Below are positions 22,527-33,580 of a DNA stretch of 64,000 nucleotides, piece by piece. The DNA is from Macrobrachium rosenbergii (taxonomy: Eukaryota; Arthropoda; Malacostraca; Decapoda; Palaemonidae): the NCBI RefSeq assembly GCF_040412425.1, contig NC_089794.1:13391103-13455102 (forward strand), given 5' to 3'. The translations under genes and the position numbers were made by a program. Position 1 is the stretch's first letter; every line of letters begins with the position of its first letter. The notes beneath the pieces were generated by a model. The model saw only the letters and a list, made by a program, of their open reading frames with translations, had not been told where the DNA came from and did not search any database.

Positions 22527-24712
22527 CCCTTAAACGCCTACTGGACGTATCATAAGTCGACTAAAATTGTCTGTTGGGTGCCAAGTGGACGTACTGTACG
22601 TCGACTACAAAAAATTTCAACCTTCGGTCAACTTTGACTCGACTGAAATGGTCGAAAAACGCAATTGTAAGCTAAAACTCTTACATTCTAGTAATATTCA
22701 ATCATTTACCTTCATTGCAACAAATTGGAAGTCTCTAGCACAACATTTCGATTTATGGTGAATTTTTGAAAAAAACTTTTTCCTTACGTCCGCGCGGTAA
22801 CTCGGCCGAAAATTTCAGAAATTCTTTCGTCATTTTGTCGTAATTTTTGCACTGTTTTATATTAGCCGTTAAGTAAAGTTTTATATATGAAAATGTGTGC
22901 AATTTCATGTAAAATACAACAAAATACAACCCATGGTTGTAGCTTTTATCAGTTTGGAAATATATTCATATAAATCTCGATAACTGCCAAAATTTCAACC
23001 TTCGGTCAACTTTGACTCGACCGAAATGGTAAAAAAACGCAATTGTAAGCTAAAACTCTTACATTCTAGTAATATTCAATCATTTACCTTTATTTTGCAA
23101 CAAATTGGAAGTCTCTAGCACAATATTTCGATTTATGATGAATTTTTGAAAAACTTTTTCCTTACGTCCGTGCCAGAAATTCTTTAACGTTGTCGTAATG
23201 TTTGCACCGTTTTATATTAGTCGTTACATAAAGTTTTATATATGGAAATGTGCGCAATTTCATGTAGAATACAACAGAAAATAACTCATGGTTGTAGCTT
23301 TTATCAGTTTTGAAATATTTTCATATAAATCACGATAACTGCCAAAATTTCAACCTTTGGTCAACTTTAACTCGACCAAAATGGTAAAAAAACGCAATTA
23401 TAAGCTAAAACTCTTACATTCTAGTAATATTCAATCATATGCCTTCATTTTGCAACAAACTGGAAGTCTCTAGCACAATATTTCGATTTATGGTGAATTT
23501 CTGAAAAAAAAAAAACTTTTTCTTACGTCTGCTTGCGCCGTAACTCGGCGAACATCTCAGAAATTCTTTTGTCACGTTGTGGTAATGTTTGCATTGTTTT
23601 ACATTAGTCTTTATAAACTTTTATATATGAAAATGGGTGCAATTTCATGTAGAATACAACAGAAAATAATTCATGGTTGTAGCTTTTATCACTTTTGAAA
23701 TATTTTCACATAAATCACGATAACTGCCAAAATTTCAACCTTCGGTCAACTTTAACTCAACCGAAATGGTAAAAAAACGCAATTGTAAGCTAAAACTCTT
23801 ACATTCTAGTAATATTCAATCATTTACCTTTATTTTGCAATAAATTGGAAGTCTCTAGCACAATATTTCGATTTATGGTGAATTTTTGAAAAAAACATTT
23901 TCCTTATGTCCGCGCGGTAACTCGGCCGAACATCTCAGAAATTCTTTTGTGATGTTGTCGTAATGTTTGTACCATTTTATATTAGTTGTTACATAAACTT
24001 TTATATATGAAAATGTGTGCAATTTCATGTAGAATACAACAGAAAATAACTCATGGTTGTAGCTTTTATCAGTTTTGAAATATTTTCATATAAATTACGA
24101 TAAATAGAAAAAATTCGACCTTCGGTCAACTTTAACTCGACCGAAATGGTCGAAAACTGCAATTGTAAGCTAAAACACTTACAGTCTAGTAATATTCAAT
24201 CAATTAGCTTCATTTTTCAACAAACGGGAAGTCTCTAGCACAATATTTCGATTTATGGTGAATTTTTGAAAAAAACATTTTTTTACGTTCGCGCGTTACG
24301 GATTCATGCATCATATTGTGATGTTTTCTCTGTGTTGCTTTGATTGTTTTACAATTTGTTATATACCACAATCATCGCAATTTAGTGTACAATACAAAGA
24401 AAAAAAAATAATCCGTTAGCTTTAACCGTTTTGCTCACAGCACAATTTGTATAAAATTATATGTGAAAATTTTTTTTGCGCTGTCATATATTTCAATATT
24501 TATATATGATAATGATATTTTTTTCATTTCTGATGTTTGCATACTAAACTTCAGGCAATGAAAAAAAAAGGAGCCAAAAATGAACTCTTAATCTTAAAAA
24601 CTAAGCGTGCTGTGATTTTTTTAAAAAAAGTTTTTTCCGCTTCGGCGCTAACTCCTGAACGCCGCCGGCATACGGGAGACGTTTTTGTAAATAGAGGCTC
24701 GGCGTTTAAGGG
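22527..24712. mobile_element. piggyBac-like non-autonomous element with internal tandem repeats
   Basis: The ends CCCTTAAACGCC and GGCGTTTAAGGG are inverted repeats directly flanked by TTAA (22523-22526 and 24713-24716). TTAA target duplication and CCC-starting ends are hallmarks of piggyBac-type transposons. Element B carries the empty site with a single TTAA near 40675. There is no transposase frame. Most of the interior is an array of units of about 350-385 bp. Confidence 0.85.
22611..24300 (+). repeat. Tandem array of about 370-bp units inside the piggyBac-like element
   Basis: The phrase CAACCTTCGGTCAACTTT and its neighbours recur starting near 22611, 22989, 23343, 23729 and 24111. Copies diverge by a few percent to perhaps ten percent, and the last is partial. 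Confidence 0.9.
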
Positions 24713-25126
24713 TTAATAATCAGTGACTATACCTTGGACCAAAAATTAATCTGGATTCTTGGGATTTATTTACTAAGAGCTAAACCATTTTGTCACCTGC
24801 TCCTTTGAGGATCAACAGTGGTTACGCTATCAAAAACAGGTTTTGACGCAGGAAAAACCCATTTTTGGTAGCTGCTATGAGTCCTCAAACCCACCCATTC
24901 TCTGACGAAAAAGCATGGGACTTGGGTGAACATTTACCTTGCACAAAACCTGGTGTTAAATGAAGATGGCATTGACTTGTCATCATATCTGTTCGAGTAT
25001 GACATAGAGCCTAGGTAATCACTGCAGAACAGTAGATAGAACCCTCCTGTCCTGAGTCCTTTATATTCTATCACTGTGCCAACAAGCACTATTCTGGCCG
25101 AGACCAACTATAAGAGAATTCTTTGA
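24713..25126 (+). mobile_element. Element A, right end with palindrome and terminal repeat
   Basis: Aligns with 40672-41120 of B. It contains the CAGGTTTT...AAAACCCATTTTTGG palindrome near 24838 and the block with GACATAGAGCCTAGGTAATC (from about 24999). That block occurs inverted at the left end of B. Confidence 0.75.
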
Positions 25127-25960
25127 AACTAGAAAACCAGAACTCCAAGCTAACAAAAAGAATGTGCAGATGATGTATGTTATGTGCCATCAATGTGTGC
25201 AAAATATGAAATAGCACAGAAATAACAATTACACTCCACCAACTGCAGTTGGCACAATGACATTATTACTGTATTCCCAAGTTGTTTCAAGCATTACATA
25301 AAGCTGTATTCATTTCAAGCCTTACATGAAATACAACTGCAATAAAAACATTAGGCACAATTATTCAAATTCATTTCAAAACTCTCTTCGGTACTGAAAA
25401 ATCAAAGGAGCTCATTTCTCCTTAATATGTGAAGGATGACATATCTGGTCATAAAGGAAAAAAATGTAAAATTAAACATATTAGTGTAATCTACCTTTGG
25501 AGGCTCAAACAAAGAAAAATTGCATAATACTGTACATTTATTCCAAGTACCCAAAAGTAACACACTTCTTTTCATCCCTTAACAGTAACAATATTAAAAT
25601 TAAAGCACACTATCACCTGCAGATAATGCTAACTCCTATAAAGCAACAAGGACTAAAATATAAGCAATGATCTGGGAATTCTATTCTCAGGTCAAACAAG
25701 TACTATTTCAGTAACAATTTATAACTTTTCTGTTGGCTGTAACAATAAGATAAAAACATACTGCAACTTGCATCATATTTTCATACTGATAATAAACAAG
25801 AGATTTTACATGATCAAGAAAAAACTGAGCAAATCTGTAGCTTCCAGGCAGGATAATATTAGACTAACAGACTTATCACAAAACCCCAACCATTCTCATA
25901 AATACTTGAAAACCCTGAACTTAAGCAACTCTTGAAAAATCACAAATTTTTAAGTTTATC
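25127..25960. other. Intergenic, AT-rich; nothing recognised
   Basis: No open frame, RNA or repeat with internal copies was recognised in this stretch. Confidence 0.5.
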
Positions 25961-25969
25961 TGCATTTTT

Positions 25970-27150
25970 CCTAAATATATAGTTAGTTAGTTATAAATGA
26001 TTTGTTTAACCAGACCTCTGAACTCTTTTTCCTAAATATATAAACCACAGCCTTTTATGTAAGAGTATTCCTCAGTGTGAGATGGAATTAGTCACTGAAA
26101 CTTGTTTGTAACAAAGTAGTCAACTTTTGGCAGGTGCACTGTAACAAGCACTTCCTTCAACATCAGGGATATGCAGGGTGGGTGAGGTAGGATTATGCTA
26201 AAAGGCTTTGGTTTGTATACTTAGGAAAAGTACGAGTTACTCTAAAAATTCATGATTTGTTACTATGGGAATATAAACCATCATCTTTTATGTAGGAAAC
26301 TTACTCTTTAGGTGGGATGATAGTCTCAGCTGACTGGCAAGTTAATCTCCACCCAGAAATGTTATGCTCTTGGTCATGATTGTGAGCAAAGGATTAATGA
26401 CCACTGTATCCTTCAACACAACTCCCATAGGGATGCAAGACTGGTAGAGGTATGAGAGAGAGTGAAATGTATCTGAACCAGAGGAAAATTTTGAAGAACC
26501 AAGTACTGCACTAAAGATAAAGGTAGTACAGGTTGGAAGAATGCTATTACCTGGGTCAATCTTTTCAATGGAGAATAGAGTGAGTCCATCTTTATATGCT
26601 GAACCTGTAATATAGCATTCTCGTTTATGAAGTCTACTTGCATCATGTCCATCCAGCACACACTTGGCCTGACTGCTGCTTTGAAGATTAAAGAAATAAG
26701 GAAAGTCATTTGCTCACCCATTCAACCTTGAACCATATGCCCTCTTGAGTACCTAGGGTCAGGTGCTTTTTGTTCAAATGGAACCTGGAGATTAAACGAC
26801 GCGCTGAGCAGCCGCAACAAAGGATAAGGAAGAGGATGATGAAATGCATTAGCGTTTCTTCCCCATGCTCCACCACGAGTCTCTCTCCTAAGCTACTGTA
26901 TATGACATGTCAAGGGAGGAAGCAGCATCAGAGTACTGCCTGTGCATGATACCAAAAACAGCAGTGAGTGATGGGTTGCTTGGAATACCAACTGGAAAAA
27001 TCTGACAGTACTCCAGCAGAGCTGCCAAAGAGGCACTGGCAGGAGAAGGCACAACATGAACACACACTGCTGTCTCACCTGGACAGAGCTTAGCATGCGC
27101 ACCTGCATCAGCACTGTCAGAGAGCGTGGAGATACTCCACATAAAAGTAA
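25970..27150 (-). mobile_element. Possible degraded retroelement remnant (uncertain)
   Basis: TTATATTCCTAAATATATA-like words and TAAACC...CTTTTATGTA blocks occur twice (about 26040 and 26275), recalling the repeated termini of tyrosine-recombinase elements. Two minus-strand frames (26659-26342 and 27142-26888) are not recognised. The first begins LDGHDASRLHKRECYI, which faintly resembles the Cys/His start of DIRS Gag. Evidence is weak, and the frames may be chance. Confidence 0.25.
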
Positions 27151-27639
27151 TGGTTTGTATTCCTGCAGGAAAACAAACTGTTTATCTAAACCACTGACCT
27201 AATAATGTTAGCTCTAACAAGGCTGACCAAATAACTTGTTCAACATCCTAGTTTCACTTACAAAAAGGATCATGCTTTCATTCATGCTGACATATTTACA
27301 TATTAAACCATGAACAGCTTTTAAATATTTTTAAAAACTTGCACAGAAACAGACACGCAACTGCTTTACAGTAAATTCATTTGCAATTACTTCTAAAACC
27401 ATTAGTTTATACTGGGCAAAAGCAAAGGATGTCATTTAATTTAAGAATCTTGAGTCAAGGGGACTGGCTCAAATTTAATTAAAAAAGATCTAACGTGGTA
27501 GGAGAAATGACAAATCATACAGCAGTGCATGGCAGAGAGGTAGTCAATTTTCTTCCAATTAAGCAAGAAAAGTTGACCAGAAATTAAACACTGGGAAACA
27601 AAACAACGGCAACATATGCTATAAAACAGAGCAACAAAA

Positions 27640-28692
27640 ATACTTTATTGAGCAAATGCAATCAAAATACAAAGAATTTTTCTTTGTAATTTTCAGTAAC
27701 TTATGGCATTATGGGCATTATACTTATTTCTTAACAGGTTAGCATAACATTTTAAAGATTCTTACATTATACTGATATACTTGCATTTCACAACTGCTTA
27801 ATAGCTACCTTTATTTTCTTTCTCATACTACTGAAAAACTACTGCACCTTAACCATTTTGTCTTACAGAAGTAAATACCAAAAGAACAACATTAAACAAA
27901 CAACCAAAATAACAACATTAAACAGAGTATGAAGTGAAAAATCCCTGATCAAAAAAATTAATGGCATTTAGCATTCAAACTGCATAAGAAAATGCCAACT
28001 CCAGCCCACTCAAAACTATCCATTGCTTATGGTAATAGGGACGGCACAAAGATTATAAACAAATTTAATCAAGAGAGATAATGGCTTATAATGACTAGTC
28101 ATCACACTGGATTAGCTAGTACTTTATTGTTATCTGTTCCTTGTGAGTTTCATCAGCAGATTTATCCTCGAAAAGTTTCATTCATATCTAGTTAATCATT
28201 TTCAAATGTTAATAAAGTGTACAAACACATTTCAGAAACAAAATCCTCAATTATAAATACCAGTATATTTCCATATGTCAGCCATTCTTAAATCTAACAC
28301 TGACAAATATACAGTCAAATACAGAATACTTAGATGAACAGTATGCCACACAGACAGATATGTGACTTATGGCAGTTAATGAGTAATTACTATGAGACAA
28401 TTAAAAGTGTCTCGTATCTGTTTGATTCCTTATAAAAGTACATTTAAGTTCAGTATTAAAAAATCACAGATCTCTTAGCATATAAAAAACGTTTATGATC
28501 TTTCAACACAATTATGAACATACTTGACTTAGGAAAGTTTACATACACTGTAATTGCTATGAGACATCTAAAGTGTCTCCTAAGCTTGATTCTATATAAA
28601 AGTACATTCAAGTTTCAGTATTAAAATATCACAAATCTCTTGCCATATAAAAATGTTTAGTTCTGAATACCTCTGATGGGTGAAAAAGTCTC
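27640..28692 (-). other. Probable 3' UTR of the AKAP7-like gene
   Basis: About 1 kb of AT-rich sequence follows the stop codon on the minus strand. An AATAAA signal (TTTATT on the + strand near 27649) could end the transcript. The true end is not known. Confidence 0.4.
28391..28663. repeat. Two-copy direct repeat of about 110 bp
   Basis: Units at about 28391-28500 and 28556-28663 share TATAAAAGTACATT, CAGTATTAAAA and ATCACA(A/G)ATCTCTT in the same order. The pair lies in the likely 3' UTR of the AKAP7-like gene. Confidence 0.85.
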
Positions 28693-28895
28693 CTACAATT
28701 TTCCGCTCACTTTGCCGACAACATAAACAATCATGAGTGATGCTGCAAGCGCAGTCATAAATCCAACAGACGATGCAACAAAATTAAAAGGTTCTTTGGG
28801 TGTTCTCGTTGAGAATGAGCGGGACTGGTTGGAAATGACTGGCCGTCGAGGAAAGCAGCACTGCGAGTGATCTTTGTTTTTAACAACACTTTTAC
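28693..28895 (-). CDS. AKAP7-like: AKAP7-like exon 7: hydrophobic C-terminus and stop
   Basis: Acceptor TTTGTAG before 28895, stop TAG at 28695-28693. It encodes a basic, Ser-rich stretch (CCFPRRPVISNQSRSFSTRT), then about 22 hydrophobic residues and a short basic tail GKVSGKL. The layout suits a tail-anchored membrane protein. Confidence 0.8.
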
Positions 28896-31800
28896 CTACA
28901 AAGACATAAAAACTTGTGATAGACGACTTAAGACAACAGCTTAACTGGACAAATCATAATCTTCAATTAATGTATTCGGAATATCACTGCAAATTTAATA
29001 TGCTCTATTTGTTCCTATACAAAAGTAACAGAAAATATTCATAGACAAGACTTAACAACGACTATACCAGTGTGCTGATTATTAAAGATATTCAATATCT
29101 AGCACAGATTCCTGAGCCAGCTTTCATCTCACCTGAAAAATGAATCTCAAAACAACTACTCCCATGAGTTAAGGATAAACAAAGCTGTTCTCAAAATGGA
29201 AAAAATTAAGGCAAGGTATGTTCCTTTAAATCAAAATTGAACCCCAAAATTTTATGAGACATTTGGAGGCTTCCTTTACTTTGAGGAATGCCAATTTCCT
29301 ATGGAACTGCCATTTCATTAACAAAAACTACCATCCATTTTGGTAGAACCATCAGCAGTTCATCATGAAGCCCATTCTCAAAAGATTAATATACAGTATT
29401 ACTTTATTAGTGAAGCATTACTTAAATACAACAGTTTAACAAGACCAGTAAGTCACTTGCAACATTCACACAAGAGTCACTCAAAAGGATTTGTTCTGCA
29501 AAGAGAACCCAAAGAGGAGTGAGGCAGAGTGGAAGTTAGACAACCATATGAGAAGGGACCAATGGGAATGGATAAAAAGTACACAACAGAAAGCAACAAA
29601 GAAGGAGTCAACATGGTGCTAAGATGACCTTTACAAACCATGTTTGTCATTACAGGTGATTAATATGCTCTTAGTAAACAATATTCTTAGTAAATATATT
29701 CTTAGTAAACGATTCTACCCACATCGCAACTTGTTATACATAGCCATCTAAGAAATGACCTGACAAGGGTGGGCATATAAGAAAAAGGAAGACAACCCTG
29801 GAAAACATATTCAAAATATGAAACTTCATATTTGTTTAACAATAAAGAATAATGAGTAGAGCCCATAGGAGGAATTCCAGAATTCTTTTTTGTAGAGAGA
29901 TGTTACAAGTAAGAATGATAAGAGACAATTCTTCTTTACCAGAAGTTGTCTAGTAATCATTCCTTGAATAAGCTATGTGGAGGTACTGTAGTCACATCAA
30001 AATGTCTTCCAAAGACAATGCTACAGCTACTGGTTTGTACCACTCAAACTGGAGGGCCGTTCATATAAATTTTCCCTTGCTGTGTGCATCAGGCGTGCAC
30101 AAAGTTTTGATACAGTACAAGTGAATATTGTGATTTTAAAAAAACCTACTTTTTTTTTTTACATAGATTAATTCTTTACCTTATAGATACGGGGTTGTGA
30201 AATACCTAAAGCAACTCACTGCCGCTTTCCTTGGTTAGGTATTCTTGTGACTGACCTCCATCCTTTACATGAAGTTCAGGTAAGGTAGAGTTCTTGAAGG
30301 GCTTCACTGGAATACAACATCCCGATGTATTTAGCCATTCAACACAATGACAACAACAAATATTGTGCCAAGTGCTATGAACTGAAAGCAACAGATGTCA
30401 TGACAGATTCTCATGATTGCTTAATAGAGATAGCTTAAGGAATCTCTGATTCCTGAAAAGTGTTAAAAGAGAAAATGACAAAATGAGGGATGAGGATTAC
30501 CATGCTGTCACAGAAGGGCAGGCCTTAGAAGATGCAGAAAATTTATTATCTTGAAGACTGAAATGTTAGGACATGTGACTAAAATGGCCACGTATTAGTC
30601 AGAAAAGTAACAGATAAAAAATAGATAAAAAAGGATCAGGATGAAGACCAGCAGGAAATCTCAGAAAATAATGAAAAAAGCCATACATGACAACTTAGCC
30701 CAGGTAGGATTCCAGTATCATACGCAGAAGTCAGAAGAAAAGTGGACAGAACTCACTTCATGTCAAACTCCTTTGGGTAAATCTGATTTGAAAACCTTAA
30801 TCATTAGGATCTTGATGATGATGATGGTATAGCAACATGATAAAAAGGAAAAAGGGCACTTGAGATAACTCTATGGCAAATACAATAGTATAACCATTCT
30901 TCGAGTTACCCACTGATATATTTAAATACAAAATGGGAACCAAGTATTCTTTTCTACACTTCAAAACAAGAATTTTTTCCAATATTAAGAGGTTATTAAA
31001 TTCAGATGCAGTTTTAAGGTAAGCATGCATGTATTATATACTGTACTTAAAAAGAAAAGATATTCTTACCGATGGGTATTTCTTTGCAGCAGTAATAATA
31101 ACGTTTTTCATCCTTTGGGAGATTCATCGACAGAAGCTGCAAGCTCTGAACTGGTTGAGAACCAATAAACAGTTCTCTGTAGCTTTCATAGCTTTGGGGA
31201 TCAATTTTCCGTGGACATTGCTGGAAAAATGCATAAAATTATTCAAGTTTCATCTGGGTTTATTCCTGTTTATGCCATTTTTATATGACCTTGAACTGAC
31301 TTATTCATGAAATCTGAAATCAGTAACTACAAAAATAATTACAAAGCCCATTACTGTACTTGAGGAAACTGACTAAGCCATCTTTCTTGTTATACCAATT
31401 TGCATAAAATTTCTCCTTAAGCTATTTAGAATGTACATCAAAATCACATTTCAAAACAGACCTTTCCTTTGCCCCGAGGAGCCTTAGACATCTTGGCTAT
31501 TGTTAAATGAGGGTTCAGAGGCTTTGTGTTTGGCATACAAACTCCCTTTTCTGCAAAAACTTGGCGCAGCCCTGCAGATATGTCAATTAACTTTTGATGA
31601 TGCTCATCCTCTATAACACGAGCATAAATTACCTGTAAATTTATTTCAATTAATCCAAGTATGCCTACTAATGACTGAACAAATAATCATGTTTCTGAAT
31701 TTACATAACACAAAACTATATCTAAAATGTTGTATATCAACGGAATGAAAATCCCTCTGATGTAAATCCAATGAACACCTTACAAAAACAATCAGCCTTT

Positions 31801-33481
31801 CAGACGTTAACATTTATGCACAACTATAATGAATCAAATGAATTTCTTCAAATGTAACAAATGAAATGAAGTTTTCTCAGAGATTTCTATTAACGAAGGA
31901 GCAGTCTTCTCACCATAAGCAAATATTCCCCATAAAAACTTCTCCTTTCCAACTGAGGCTCAACTATACCAGCTGGCTCAAATTTTACATAAATACTTAC
32001 ACTATTTGAAAAATTGTCTACGCCAGAAAATGTCAATTGTATGGGTTCTACGCCTTGTTCTAGACCCTTAACATACTCTTCTAACGCAGAAGTTGCTCTG
32101 AAAAAAAAGAAGTCAAGAACATTAATCAGCTAGCTAAATACTATAACAAATAAAGATCTCAATTTTAACATTAATGCACTGTCATCACAGCATTGCTATA
32201 CCAGTGACTTATGGTAGGCCTTGCAGACTTCCCAAGCTTTTAATTCTAAGTTTTTTTCTTTTGCGAGTAATTTACAAATGGAATGATTACCGTTCCTTAT
32301 GTCTGCTCACCCAATAAATATTGTTTCAACACAAGCCCACTACTTTTTGATAGCCTAAGCTGTGTTAGCAGCAATCTCCAGACACCCCCCCAAGAAATAA
32401 CAGTCCCATTTTTCACTGACTACGCAATGCATTTTCCATATTTCTCACTTCTCTATTTACCTCCAACTTTATTCCTATGCCCATGGCCAATCCAGTTTCT
32501 CAAAATGTTTATGAAATAAAATAGAAAAAACTTTAACAGAGAGAGGATTTTTCTAAATAAACTGCTCATAAATAAAGTCATGTGGAAACCAAAACTTACA
32601 GTGATAGAGCATTTTCATCATCGATGCGAGCTATGAGGAGTGTTATATGTGATGTTGCAACATCAACAAGGGCTCTGCTGAATGCTGGCTCAAAGGCTAA
32701 CAACGCTTCTTGCACTTTGATAATGTTTTTGTGAATCTGTAAATAACAAATGTACTTGTAATTAACACGACAGTGACCAGGGAAAACTACCTTTTTTAAG
32801 TACACTGAAAAATATATTAAAACACTACTTACGAATGAGCACTGAACACACTGAAGCTAAACAAAAACTGAATTACCATTCCATTAACAAAGGGGAATAC
32901 AGTAAACCCCCCGTATTCGCGTTCTCATGGTTCGTGGACTCACGCATTCGCGGGTTTCTCTGTGGAACATATCTAGCCATTTTTCACGGAAAATTTGCCC
33001 ATTCGCGGTATTTTTCACTGAGAAACATTCACTAATTACTGTATTTTCATATAATTTTCATGAATAAATGCACTTTTTGTCATAAAACTATTAAAATACT
33101 CAGGTATAAGCATTTTTACAGGGTTTTTCTTGGTTTAAGCTATCAAAATGGGCAGTTCTAAGTGTTTTTAGAGGGGTTTTAAGTATTTGCGGATTTTAGC
33201 TATTCACGGGGGGTGTGGTACGCGTCCCCTGCGAATAGGGGCGTTCACTGTATATTCATTACTTTTTGAAGGATGTAAAATTCTAAAAAACAAATAACCA
33301 AGATCGTAAATCTGAATTTTAACTGTTAACTATTAGACAGGGCAGCAAGTGCTAGGGTACCTCCCCCCTCTGTGGTATACTGCTCTGAAAAATTTAAAAG
33401 TAAAAGAAAATAGTTGTGTAACTCTACAAAGGTAAAGTACAAAAATACTTAAAAATGTCAGGAAATTGAGAAAATAAAAGG

Positions 33482-33580
<99 letters not shown>

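Larger units (their letters stand above)
11697..25126 (+). mobile_element. DIRS-type element A, degenerate, carrying nested insertions
   Basis: Three pieces (about 11697-14433, 21835-22526, 24713-25126) align in order with element B at 36895-41130, and they join seamlessly once two inserts are removed. The left piece carries an RT relic with AYLDDWL (from about 12832) and a tyrosine recombinase relic with LLSPGLSFLAKNED (about 14365-14410). The reading is broken by many stops. The palindromic block CAGGTTTT...AAAACCTATTTTTGG is present at both 11718 and 24838. A lacks most of the 5' half that B has. It ends near 25126, where similarity to B stops. Tyrosine-recombinase retrotransposons move by a circular intermediate rather than by an integrase. 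Confidence 0.75.
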
